The notes beneath the pieces were generated by a model, which saw only the letters and a program-made list of their open reading frames with translations, did no database searches and was not told the origin of the DNA. Source: CAZEFK01 sp964511405 (GTDB taxonomy: Bacteria > Pseudomonadota > Alphaproteobacteria > Elsterales > Elsteraceae). From it: a stretch of DNA of 7,682 nt. Location: assembly GCA_964511405.1 (NCBI GenBank), contig CAZEFK010000282.1, positions 1 through 7,682 of the forward strand, in the 5' to 3' direction. The position numbers and the translations under genes are program-made. This document shows, one piece after another, positions 1 to 7,559 of this stretch. Each line of letters begins with the position of its first letter. The stretch's first letter is position 1.

Positions 1-404
<404 letters not shown>

Positions 405-420
405 CCTTGAGCAGCAAAGA

Positions 421-446
421 GGAGGCGGCGGTGCCGCCTCCATTTT
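421..446. terminator. Hairpin terminator between converging rho and qor, probably bidirectional
   Basis: A perfect 9-bp inverted repeat (GGAGGCGGC at 421-429, GCCGCCTCC at 433-441) with a 3-base loop begins 17 bases after the rho stop and is followed by ATTTT (442-446). On the + strand this is a GC-rich stem with a short U-run. Beyond an A/A mismatch (420/442) the arms continue to pair weakly (bases 415-419 with 443-447). On the - strand the same stem is followed by TCTTT, and it lies 24 bases after the qor stop at 465, so it can serve both transcripts. The U-runs are short, so efficiency is uncertain. Confidence 0.8.
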
Positions 447-464
447 GGTCAGGCCCCCATTTGA

Positions 465-1436
465 TCAGGGAAGCAACACGGTCGATCCGGTGGTCTTCCG
501 GGCTTCCAGGGCGCGGTGCGCCGCCGCGGCATCCTTGAGCGCGAAGGTCTGGTTCACCGCGATCTTCACGGCGCCCGACGTGACCACCGAGAACAGGTCC
601 GCGGCCACCGCTTTCAGTTCCGCCCGCTTGGCAATGTAGTTGCCGAGTGTCGGCCGGGTCAGGAACAGCGAGCCCTTCTGCGCCAGGATATTGGGATCGA
701 ACGGCTCGACGGCGCCGGAGGCTTGGCCGAACAGGACCATCAAGCCGCGCGGCGCCAGGCAATCCAGTGACCGCAGGAACGTGTCCCGGCCAACCGAATC
801 ATAGACCACGGGCAGCCCGGCACCGCCGGTGACCTGCTTGGCCACCGCAACGAAATCAGCCTGGCCGGTCACCACCGGGTGGGCGCAGCCATGGACCCGG
901 GCGAGCTCGGCCTTCTCCGGTGTCGAGACGGTGCCGATCACCGTCGCCCCGAGATGCGTCGCCCATTGGCACAGGATCAGGCCGATGCCGCCGGCGGCAG
1001 CGTGGATCAGGATCGTGTCGCCGGCCTTGACCCGATAGATCTGCCGGATCAGGTACTGCACCGTCATGCCTTGCAGCATCATGGCGGCCGCCTGGACATC
1101 GGCGACGCCGTCCGGCAGCCGGACCAATCGGTCGGCTGGGATGATGCGTGCTTCCGAATAGCCCCCGAGGGGGCCGGCATAGGCGACGCGGTCACCGGGC
1201 TTGACCTCGGAGACCCCAGGGCCGATGGCCTCCACCACGCCGGCGCCCTCTTGGCCCAGCACCGCAGGCAAGGGCAGCTTGTACAGCCCGGTGCGCTGGT
1301 AGATATCGATGAAGTTGAGCCCGATGGCGGTATGGCGCAGGCGCGCCTGGCCGGGGCCCGGTTCCGGGACCTCGACGGGTTCCCACGTCAGGACGTCGGG
1401 ACCGCCGTTTTCATGGATCCGGATCGCGTGGACCAT
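465..1436 (-). CDS. qor: NADPH:quinone oxidoreductase, QOR/zeta-crystallin type (MDR superfamily)
   Basis: Predicted cytosolic enzyme of 323 residues that reduces quinones with NADPH. The usual family length is about 325. The catalytic GroES-like domain fills roughly residues 1-120, with the QOR signature NFIDIYQRTGLY at 41-52 and GQEGAGVV at 61-68. The Rossmann domain has the nucleotide loop AAAGGIG at 146-152 followed by LILCQWA. VYDSVGRDTF (211-220), RSLDCL and GLMVLFGQASGAV (231-243) match E. coli QorA closely. No Cys/His zinc-ligand set typical of alcohol dehydrogenases is apparent, as expected for QOR. The ATG (1434-1436) is preceded by a purine-rich GGGGGCG about 6 bases upstream and fits the family N-terminus. 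It lies 14 bp after the dienelactone-hydrolase-family gene, so it is very likely co-transcribed with it. The real substrate could be quinones or other reactive carbonyls; family assignment is strong, substrate is inferred. Confidence 0.93.
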   Translation of the reverse strand: MVHAIRIHENGGPDVLTWEPVEVPEPGPGQARLRHTAIGLNFIDIYQRTGLYKLPLPAVLGQEGAGVVEAIGPGVSEVKPGDRVAYAGPLGGYSEARIIPADRLVRLPDGVADVQAAAMMLQGMTVQYLIRQIYRVKAGDTILIHAAAGGIGLILCQWATHLGATVIGTVSTPEKAELARVHGCAHPVVTGQADFVAVAKQVTGGAGLPVVYDSVGRDTFLRSLDCLAPRGLMVLFGQASGAVEPFDPNILAQKGSLFLTRPTLGNYIAKRAELKAVAADLFSVVTSGAVKIAVNQTFALKDAAAAHRALEARKTTGSTVLLP

Positions 1437-1450
1437 GGTTGTCGCCCCCG

Positions 1451-2146
1451 TTACGACAGATGTTCTTTGAAGAACAGCGACGTCCGGGCATTGGCCAGCT
1501 CGGCGGCCCGGGCGTCATAGTGTTCGCCCCCGACGCGGGCAAAGGCATGGTCGACATCGGGGTAGCGGTAAACCGTGGCCAGGCTCACCGATTGGAGGGT
1601 GTCGGCGATCTTGGCCTGGGCCTCGGGCGGGCAGAACTGGTCTTTGGCGGCGATGTGGAGCATCAGGGGCCGGGTGATCGCGCCGATCTCGCCCAAGGCC
1701 GCGTCGATGCCGACTCCGTAATAGCCGACATTGGCATCGGCGCTGGAGCGGGTGGCCATCAGGAACGCCAGCTTGCCGCCAAGGCAGTAGCCGACCGAGC
1801 CGACCTTGCCGCTGCAGCCTGGAATGGTCCGCAGATGGTTCAGCGTGGCGACCAGGTCCTCGACGCCCAACGCCTCGTTGAACCCTTTGTAGAGCTCGAA
1901 GGCCCGGCCCCATTCCTCCTTGGTCTTGTCGGTCAGCTGGATGCCCGGCTGTTGGCGCCAGAACAGGTCTGGGCACAGGACGAAATAGCCCTGCTTGGCG
2001 AAGCCGTCCGCCAGGTCGCGCATCACCTGGTTGACCCCGAAAATCTCCTGAATCAGCACCAGCCCCGGCCCGCTGCCGGCGGCCGGCTTGGCAAGGTAGC
2101 CAGAGAAGGTGCCGCCGTCGCGGGCCGTGATGGAAAGGTCGGTCAT
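1451..2146 (-). CDS. Dienelactone hydrolase family protein (carboxymethylenebutenolidase-like)
   Basis: An alpha/beta hydrolase of 231 residues, normal for the family (about 230-240) and without a signal peptide, so probably cytosolic. The Cys-Asp-His triad is visible: Cys121 in the elbow GYCLGG, Asp169 in AAKDQF and His200 in DVDHAFAR. Glu34 in QEIFGV matches the Glu that primes the Cys in Pseudomonas ClcD (E36), and Arg204 matches R206. The second substrate-binding Arg of ClcD (R81) aligns by eye with Trp79, so the true substrate may not be dienelactone. No other aromatic-degradation gene (catechol dioxygenase, cycloisomerase) lies nearby, which argues against a chlorocatechol pathway and for a housekeeping or detoxifying hydrolase. 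The ATG at 2144-2146 has GGGGGA just upstream. A 68-bp gap (2147-2214) to the DUF255 gene holds no clear promoter or terminator, so the three minus-strand genes may be one operon. Family is secure, substrate unknown. Confidence 0.92.
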   Translation of the reverse strand: MTDLSITARDGGTFSGYLAKPAAGSGPGLVLIQEIFGVNQVMRDLADGFAKQGYFVLCPDLFWRQQPGIQLTDKTKEEWGRAFELYKGFNEALGVEDLVATLNHLRTIPGCSGKVGSVGYCLGGKLAFLMATRSSADANVGYYGVGIDAALGEIGAITRPLMLHIAAKDQFCPPEAQAKIADTLQSVSLATVYRYPDVDHAFARVGGEHYDARAAELANARTSLFFKEHLS

Positions 2147-2214
2147 GGATCCCCCATTTGGTGTTGGCCGGGCCGCAGCCGGCGGCTCACGATAGCGGCG
2201 AAGCCAATCGCGGC

Positions 2215-4230
2215 CTAGCAGCTCTGCTCCAACAGGCGGGTCAGCGCCGCGGGCTCCTGGACCGGCAGCGAGCAGGTCTGGCCGACGCAGACGAAGGCCG
2301 CCGGCTGTCCGTCTGGCGCGTGTTTGCCCCGCGCCGGGTGAGTCTCGGGCAGGGCGCGGGCATCCGGCACCATCGTCAGCACGCGGTTGGGACAGCTCAG
2401 GCCGAAGACCGCCGCCCGTAGGGCCGCGGTTGCCGGATCGTCGGGCGAACCGGCGATGGCGACCTGAACCGAGCGCTGCAGCAGCTCGGCATTGCCGAGC
2501 AAGGTCGCAAGGGGGAACAGATTGCGGCCAAGCTCGCCGGCGAAGGCGGCGACGACAGCCTCGGCTTGCGTGCGATAGCGATCGTCGCCGGTCAGCGCAT
2601 GCAGGCGCGCCAGGACCCCAACCATGGTGCCGTTGCCGGACGGCACGGCGGCATCCGCGGCCGTCTTGGTTCGCACGATCAGATCAGGCGTATCGGCGGC
2701 GGTCAGGTAGTAGCCGCCGCGCGCGTCGTCCCGGTAGGACCGGTCGAGGTCGGCCACAAGGGCGATGGCGTGATCGACATAGCTCGGCTCGGCCGTCGCC
2801 TCGGCCAGGGCGAGGGCCGCCCGCGCCAGGTTGGCGTGGTCGTCGAGCGTTGCCGGGTGGGCGGCGCGTCCGGCACAGAAGCTGTGGCACAGGCGGCCGT
2901 CGATCCGCAGATGGGCATGCACGAAGGCGAAGGCCCGACGGCCCGCCGCGATCCAGTCCGGCCGGTCGAAGGTCGCGCCAGCCGCGGCCAGCGCGGCGAT
3001 GGCCAAGCCGTTCCAGTCGGCCAGGATCTTCTCGTCACGCCCGGGTGGAACTCGTTGGCGGCGCACGGCGAGCAGCCGCTGCCGGCTCGCGGCCAGGTCC
3101 GGCTCGGTGTCGGCGAGGTCGTCGGCAACGCCCCGCGTCAGGATCGAGCGGCCTTCCCAGTTGCCTTCGGTCGTGACGTTATAGGCCGCTTTGAATGCTG
3201 GCGCGTCCGGACCCAGGATCCGGTCGATCTCGGCCGCCTGCCAGACATAGTAGCGGCCTTCCTCGCCCTCGCTGTCGGCATCGAAGCTGGCATAGAACGC
3301 CCCGCCGGGATCGGCCAGCTCCGTCGTCATCCAGCCGATCGTCTCGGCGACGCGGGCCGCCAGCAGCGGCTTGCGGGTGGTGGCCCAGACCTCGGTCATG
3401 AGCTCGACGAGCTGGGCATTGTCGTAGAGCATCTTCTCGAAATGCGGCACCAGCCAGGCCGCGTCGGTGGCATAGCGGGCAAAGCCGCCGCCCAGATGGT
3501 CGTAGATGCCGCCCTGGGCCATCCGGATCAAACTGCGCTCGACTGCCTGTCCGAACCGCGGATCGTCGGTGCGCCGATAGGCACGCCACAGCAGGCCGAG
3601 GATATTGGGCTGCGGGAACTTCGGCGCCCCACCGAGCCCGCCATAGCGAGGATCGATGGCGCCGACCAGGCGATCGGCGATCCGGTCGAGCATGGACACC
3701 GGGATCTCGCCATCGCCGGGTGCCGGCGCCAGGGCGGCCAGGCCGTCCGTCAGCGCCTGCACGTTCTGGGTGATCTTGCCGGGATCCTCGCGATAGATGC
3801 GGGCGACGGCCGCCAGCACCTCCGGAAAGCCGGGCCGGCCGTAGCGCGCCGTCGGCGGAAAATAGGTGCCGCCCCAGAAGGGCTTGCCGTCGGGGGTCAG
3901 GAACATGGTCAGCGGCCAGCCGCCCGACTCGCCCAGCAGCGCCAGGGCCGACTGGTAGATCTGGTCGATGTCCGGCCGTTCCTCGCGATCGACCTTGATA
4001 TTGACGAAGTCGCGGTTCATCTGGCCGGCGATGACGGCGTCCTCGAAGTTTTCATGGGCCATCACATGGCACCAGTGGCAGGCGGCATAACCGACCGAGA
4101 GCAGGATCGGCCGGTTGGTCCGCTTCGCCTCGGCCAGGGCGTCCGGGCCCCAGGGCCACCACGCCACCGGATTGTCGGCATGCTGTCGAAGGTAGGGGCT
4201 GGTCTCGCCAGCCAGGTGGTTGAGGGTCAT
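2215..4230 (-). CDS. DUF255 / YyaL-type thioredoxin-domain protein (spermatogenesis-associated protein 20 family)
   Basis: A large predicted cytosolic protein of 671 residues, full length for the family. The N-terminal domain (about 1-170) is thioredoxin-like (DUF255), opening with SPYLRQHADNPVAWWPW (11-27) and carrying the CXXC motif CHWCHV with Cys51 and Cys54. VDREERPDID (80-89) and GGWPLTMFLTPDGKPFWGG (103-121) are further hallmarks. The rest resembles the alpha/alpha-barrel fold of N-acylglucosamine 2-epimerase-like enzymes, with HFEKMLYDNAQL and the C-terminal CVGQTCSLPV (Cys about 648 and 653), typical of YyaL homologues. Biochemical function is not established for the family; redox activity or sugar binding is only inferred. 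I chose the ATG at 4228-4230 over an upstream TTG at 4284 because it has an excellent GGAGGT Shine-Dalgarno and starts directly with the conserved family N-terminus. It is transcribed divergently from mnmE and is the first gene of the minus-strand block. Confidence 0.93.
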   Translation of the reverse strand: MTLNHLAGETSPYLRQHADNPVAWWPWGPDALAEAKRTNRPILLSVGYAACHWCHVMAHENFEDAVIAGQMNRDFVNIKVDREERPDIDQIYQSALALLGESGGWPLTMFLTPDGKPFWGGTYFPPTARYGRPGFPEVLAAVARIYREDPGKITQNVQALTDGLAALAPAPGDGEIPVSMLDRIADRLVGAIDPRYGGLGGAPKFPQPNILGLLWRAYRRTDDPRFGQAVERSLIRMAQGGIYDHLGGGFARYATDAAWLVPHFEKMLYDNAQLVELMTEVWATTRKPLLAARVAETIGWMTTELADPGGAFYASFDADSEGEEGRYYVWQAAEIDRILGPDAPAFKAAYNVTTEGNWEGRSILTRGVADDLADTEPDLAASRQRLLAVRRQRVPPGRDEKILADWNGLAIAALAAAGATFDRPDWIAAGRRAFAFVHAHLRIDGRLCHSFCAGRAAHPATLDDHANLARAALALAEATAEPSYVDHAIALVADLDRSYRDDARGGYYLTAADTPDLIVRTKTAADAAVPSGNGTMVGVLARLHALTGDDRYRTQAEAVVAAFAGELGRNLFPLATLLGNAELLQRSVQVAIAGSPDDPATAALRAAVFGLSCPNRVLTMVPDARALPETHPARGKHAPDGQPAAFVCVGQTCSLPVQEPAALTRLLEQSC

Positions 4231-4344
4231 GGGACCTCCGTTGCGCCGCGAAGCGCCGGGGATAAGATGCCGTCGCCCGGTCAACGGCGAGCTGCGCGCG
4301 AGCAGTCCGCCCGATCGCCCGTTCTATCCCGGAAACCGAGCCTC
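4231..4344. promoter_or_regulatory. Divergent intergenic region expected to hold promoters for mnmE and the DUF255 gene
   Basis: This 114-bp gap separates two genes transcribed away from each other, so at least one promoter in each direction is expected by position. No strong sigma-70 match is visible. On the minus strand TTGACC (4284-4279) is followed after only 14 bases by TATCCC (4264-4259), a poor spacing. On the plus strand TTCTATCC near 4322-4329 is -10-like but lacks a clear -35. The call rests on layout, not on a motif. Confidence 0.45.
4234..4239 (-). promoter_or_regulatory. Strong Shine-Dalgarno that fixes the DUF255 gene start
   Basis: On the minus strand GGAGGT lies 3 bases before the ATG at 4228-4230. 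It is the best ribosome binding site in the window and decides this start over the upstream TTG at 4284, which would add 18 unconserved residues. Confidence 0.8.
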
Positions 4345-5640
4345 ATGGACACGATCTTTGCACCGGCCACGGCGGCGGGACGCGCTGGCGTCGCCGTCAT
4401 CCGCCTGTCCGGACCGGCCAGCGGTCCCGCTTTGGCCGCGATCGCCGGTCGGGTGCCGGCGCCCCGGCGGGCGTCGTTGGCGCAGTTCCGGGATCCCGTG
4501 TCCGGGGAGGTCCTGGACCAGGGACTGGCGCTGTGGTTGCCGGCGCCGGGCAGTTTTACCGGCGAGGACATGGCCGAGCTGCACGGCCATGGCAGTCGGG
4601 CCACGGTGGCCGGCTTGCTGGCGGCCCTCGGCCGGTTCCCGGGCCTCCGGCCGGCAGAACCCGGCGAATTCACCCGCCGAGCCTTTGACAACGGCCGGCT
4701 CGACCTGGCCGAGGTGGAAGGTTTGGCCGACCTGGTCGCTGCCGAAACCGCCGCGCAGCGCCGCCAGGCCGTGGCTCAGGCCGGCGGCGCGCTGGCCCGT
4801 GCCGTGGAGGGCTGGCGTCAGCGCTTGGTTCGGTTGCTGGCGCATCACGAAGCGGTGATCGATTTCGCCGATGAGGAGATCCCGGCGGACCTGGCCGAGA
4901 CAGTGGCGACGGATGCCCGGGCGCTGGCGGCGGAGATGCGGGCAGCACTGGCGGCGGGCGAGCAGGGCGAGCGCCTCAGGCGCGGGGTGCAGGTCGCGAT
5001 CCTCGGCGCGCCGAATGTCGGCAAGTCCAGCCTGCTGAATGCGCTGGCGCGCCGTGACGTGGCGATCGTGTCGGACCGCGCGGGCACCACGCGAGATGTG
5101 GTCGAGGTCCATCTCGACTTGAACGGCGTGCCGGTAACGCTGGCCGATACCGCGGGCCTGCATGGCTCGGACGACCTGGTCGAGCGCGAGGGCATGCGTC
5201 GGAGCCGGGCGGCGGCGGCGGCGGCCGATATCCGGCTGCTGCTATTGGCTGACGGCGTCCCCGCGGAGCTGGAGCCCTATGCCGACGCCGCGCTGTGGGT
5301 ATGGGGCAAGGCTGATTTGCGCACCGGTCCGATGCCCGGCCCCGGATTGGCGGTGTCGGCCAAGACCGGGCTGGGTGTCGAGGCCCTGATCGCCGCCCTG
5401 GCCGAGCGCGCGGGCCAGTTGACGATCGGCGGCGCCGACGTCGTGTTCACGCGCGCCCGGCACCAGGCCGCGGCGGCGGACTGCGTGACGCATTTGGAGC
5501 GCAGCCTGACGGCGGCGCTGCCGGAGCTGGCGGCCGAGGACATCCGCCTGGCAGCGCGGGCGATTGGCCGGATCGCCGGGCGCGTCGACGTCGAGGATGT
5601 GCTCGACCGGATCTTCGCCGAGTTCTGCATCGGCAAGTGA
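4345..5640 (+). CDS. mnmE: tRNA modification GTPase MnmE (TrmE)
   Basis: MnmE with MnmG installs the carboxymethylaminomethyl (or aminomethyl) group on U34 of tRNAs reading split codon boxes, using GTP, methylene-tetrahydrofolate and FAD. The 431-residue product is slightly shorter than E. coli MnmE (454). The N-terminal folate-binding domain starts MDTIFAPATAAGRAGVAVIR, with SFTGEDMAELHGHGS at 70-84 and GEFTRRAFDNGRLDL at 107-121. The inserted G domain shows G1 GAPNVGKSS (221-229), the K-loop/G2 AGTTRD (246-251), G3 DTAGL (268-272), Glu280 at the place of the catalytic Glu282, and SAK (338-340). The G4 motif reads GKAD (321-324) instead of NKxD. The C-terminal FCIGK (427-431) with the essential Cys is intact. 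The ATG at 4345 is chosen by family homology; GGAAA 9 bases upstream is a weak ribosome site. The same frame stays open far upstream, but that is antisense to the neighbour and not coding. Its stop abuts a parS site and mnmG, with which it forms an operon. Confidence 0.97.
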   Translation: MDTIFAPATAAGRAGVAVIRLSGPASGPALAAIAGRVPAPRRASLAQFRDPVSGEVLDQGLALWLPAPGSFTGEDMAELHGHGSRATVAGLLAALGRFPGLRPAEPGEFTRRAFDNGRLDLAEVEGLADLVAAETAAQRRQAVAQAGGALARAVEGWRQRLVRLLAHHEAVIDFADEEIPADLAETVATDARALAAEMRAALAAGEQGERLRRGVQVAILGAPNVGKSSLLNALARRDVAIVSDRAGTTRDVVEVHLDLNGVPVTLADTAGLHGSDDLVEREGMRRSRAAAAAADIRLLLLADGVPAELEPYADAALWVWGKADLRTGPMPGPGLAVSAKTGLGVEALIAALAERAGQLTIGGADVVFTRARHQAAAADCVTHLERSLTAALPELAAEDIRLAARAIGRIAGRVDVEDVLDRIFAEFCIGK

Positions 5641-5656
5641 TGTTTCACGTGAAACA
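5641..5656. promoter_or_regulatory. parS: parS centromere site (perfect 16-bp ParB-binding palindrome)
   Basis: TGTTTCACGTGAAACA is an exact palindrome and an exact match to the conserved chromosomal parS motif (TGTTNCACGTGAAACA). It begins on the base right after the mnmE stop codon and lies upstream of, or inside an N-terminal extension of, mnmG. ParB binds parS, loads onto DNA as a CTP-dependent clamp and, with ParA, moves the origin region to the cell pole. Presence next to mnmG-rsmG, the usual neighbours of parAB, supports the call. Confidence 0.95.
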
Positions 5657-5702
5657 GGCGGTCGATTGCGCGGATCGCGGGGCTGCGCTATCACCCGCGG
5701 CC

Positions 5703-7559
5703 ATGAGGCGAGCGGATGTCATTGTCATCGGCGGCGGTCACGCCGGCTGCGAGGCGGCAGCCGCGTCGGCGCGCATGGGTGCCGCCACCCTGCTGGTGAC
5801 GCATTCCGCGGCGACTATCGGCGCGATGTCGTGCAACCCGGCCATCGGCGGGCTGGGCAAGGGCCATCTGGTGCGCGAGATCGATGCCTTGGACGGATTG
5901 ATGGGGCGGTCCATCGACCAGGGGGGCATCCAGTTCCGAGTGCTCAACCGCAGCAAGGGACCCGCGGTTCGCGGACCGCGGGCCCAGGCCGACCGCAAGC
6001 TCTATGCCCGCGCCATGCAAGGTCTGCTGGCCTCCCAGCCGCACCTGGAGATAATGGAAGCCGGGGTCGAAGACCTGCTGATCGGCGCCGATGGCCGGAC
6101 CGCGGGCATCGTGACCGGTTCAGGCGAGGCGATCGCGGCCGGGGCCGTGGTGATCACCGCCGGTACGTTCCTGCGCGGGGTCATTCATATCGGTGAGCGC
6201 CGGATGGCGGCCGGCCGCATGGGCGAAGCGCCGGCACTCGGTCTGTCGGCGACCTTGCAGCGCTGCGGGTTTCGCCTCGGCCGGCTCAAGACCGGCACGC
6301 CGCCGCGCCTGGCGGCCGGCAGCATCGACTGGGCGCAATTGGACCGCCAGCCGGGCGAGGATCCGCCGCCGCCGTTCTCGTTCCTGACCGAACGTATCAC
6401 CACACCGCAGGTCGACTGCCACATTACGCAGACCACGGCCGCGACCCACGCCGTCATCCGCGCCAACCTGCATCGCGCGCCGATGTATAGCGGCCAGATC
6501 GAAGGCGTCGGGCCGCGCTACTGCCCGTCGATCGAGGACAAGGTCGTCCGCTTCGCCGGCCGCGACAGCCACCAGATCTTCCTGGAGCCGGAGGGGCTGG
6601 ACGACGACACGATCTATCCGAACGGGATCTCGACCTCGCTGCCCGAAGACGTCCAGCACGCCCTGGTGGCGACGATTCCGGGGCTGGCGCATGCGGTCAT
6701 CACCAGGCCGGGCTACGCCATCGAATATGATTTCGTCGATCCGCGGGAGCTGGACGCCAGCCTGGAGACCCGGCGGGTGTCGCGGCTGTTCCTGGCCGGC
6801 CAGATCAACGGCACGACCGGGTATGAGGAAGCGGCGGCCCAGGGCTTGATCGCCGGTCTCAACGCGGCCGCCGCGGTGGCCGGACAGCCGCCATTGGTCC
6901 TCGACCGCGCCGAGGCCTATATCGGCGTGCTGATCGATGACCTGATCACGCGGGGCACGACCGAGCCGTACCGGATGTTCACGAGCCGCGCCGAATATCG
7001 GCTGACGCTGCGCGCCGACAATGCCGACCAGCGCTTGACCGCACGCGGCATCGCTTTTGGCTGCGTCGGATCGGAGCGGGCCGAACGCTACACCGCCAAG
7101 TTGGTCGCGCTCGACACGGCCCGGCAGCAGTTCGGCGCCGCCCGCCGATCACCCAACGAACTGGCGCGTCTGGGCTTATCGGTCAAGCTCGACGGCGTCG
7201 CCCGGTCGGCGCTTGATGTCATGCGCTATCCCGACATGTCTCGGGCGCAGCTCGAGACGGCCTGGCCAGAGCTGGCGCAGCTGCCCGACGCGATCTATGA
7301 GCAGCTTGCCATCGACGCGCAATATCACGGCTATATCGAGCGGCAGGACGCCGATATCCGGGCGTTCCGGCGCGACGAGACGCTGGCGCTGCCTGTCGAC
7401 CTTGCGTTCGACAGCATTGGTGGGCTGTCGGCCGAGGTCCGGGCCAAGCTGGTGGCGGCCCGGCCGGCGACGCTGGGGGCGGCGAGCCGGATCCCGGGGG
7501 TGACCCCGGCGGCGTTGGTTGCCCTGCTGCGTCATGTCCGGCGGCGGGATGCCGCCTGA
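5703..7559 (+). CDS. mnmG: tRNA uridine 5-carboxymethylaminomethyl modification enzyme MnmG (GidA), FAD-dependent
   Basis: MnmG is the FAD- and NADH-using partner of MnmE in U34 modification. From the ATG at 5703 it has 618 residues, close to the usual 620-630. The FAD dinucleotide motif is VIVIGGGHAGCEAA (6-19), followed by MSCNPAIGG (42-50) and KTGTPPR (196-202). Both GidA signatures are intact: GPRYCPSIEDKVVRF (270-284) with the conserved Cys274, and the segment AGQINGTTGYEEAAAQG (365-381). SRAEYRL (428-434) and the C-terminal helical domain that contacts MnmE and tRNA are complete. The frame is open back to an ATG at 5640, which overlaps the mnmE stop by one base; that start would add 21 residues encoded partly by the parS site. 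I prefer 5703 because it starts right at the conserved family N-terminus, but neither start has a good ribosome site. It is co-transcribed with mnmE and overlaps rsmG by 11 bases. Confidence 0.96.
   Translation: MRRADVIVIGGGHAGCEAAAASARMGAATLLVTHSAATIGAMSCNPAIGGLGKGHLVREIDALDGLMGRSIDQGGIQFRVLNRSKGPAVRGPRAQADRKLYARAMQGLLASQPHLEIMEAGVEDLLIGADGRTAGIVTGSGEAIAAGAVVITAGTFLRGVIHIGERRMAAGRMGEAPALGLSATLQRCGFRLGRLKTGTPPRLAAGSIDWAQLDRQPGEDPPPPFSFLTERITTPQVDCHITQTTAATHAVIRANLHRAPMYSGQIEGVGPRYCPSIEDKVVRFAGRDSHQIFLEPEGLDDDTIYPNGISTSLPEDVQHALVATIPGLAHAVITRPGYAIEYDFVDPRELDASLETRRVSRLFLAGQINGTTGYEEAAAQGLIAGLNAAAAVAGQPPLVLDRAEAYIGVLIDDLITRGTTEPYRMFTSRAEYRLTLRADNADQRLTARGIAFGCVGSERAERYTAKLVALDTARQQFGAARRSPNELARLGLSVKLDGVARSALDVMRYPDMSRAQLETAWPELAQLPDAIYEQLAIDAQYHGYIERQDADIRAFRRDETLALPVDLAFDSIGGLSAEVRAKLVAARPATLGAASRIPGVTPAALVALLRHVRRRDAA

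Noticed and set aside
879..1520. A + strand open frame of 213 codons opposite the quinone reductase gene.
   Set aside because: It is antisense to a clear QOR-family gene, has no recognisable motif and no ribosome site; an antisense shadow.
1439..2218. A + strand open frame of 259 codons opposite the dienelactone hydrolase gene.
   Set aside because: It mirrors the whole opposite gene, whose catalytic triad is intact; low-complexity Gly/Ala/Arg composition suggests a shadow.
465..4230. The minus-strand three-gene block as a recently acquired island.
   Set aside because: Its GC content and codon use look like the flanking core genes, and I see no transposase, integrase, tRNA or direct repeats at its edges.
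4231..4284. An 18-residue N-terminal extension of the DUF255 protein from a TTG start.
   Set aside because: The extension is not part of the conserved family N-terminus, and the internal ATG at 4230 has a near-ideal Shine-Dalgarno.
4259..4284. A minus-strand promoter TTGACC / TATCCC for the DUF255 gene.
   Set aside because: The 14-base spacer is too short for a sigma-70 promoter and the -10 match is poor; kept only as a note in the intergenic region.
2566..4344. A very long open frame on the + strand that runs into mnmE and would make a fused protein of about 1000 residues.
   Set aside because: The upstream 593 codons are exactly antisense to the well-conserved DUF255 gene and show no recognisable domain; the MnmE family starts at 4345. 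Long stop-free antisense frames are common in GC-rich DNA.
4324..5163. A - strand open frame of 279 codons within mnmE.
   Set aside because: It is antisense to conserved MnmE domains, with no known domain and a Gln/Arg-rich composition typical of shadow frames.
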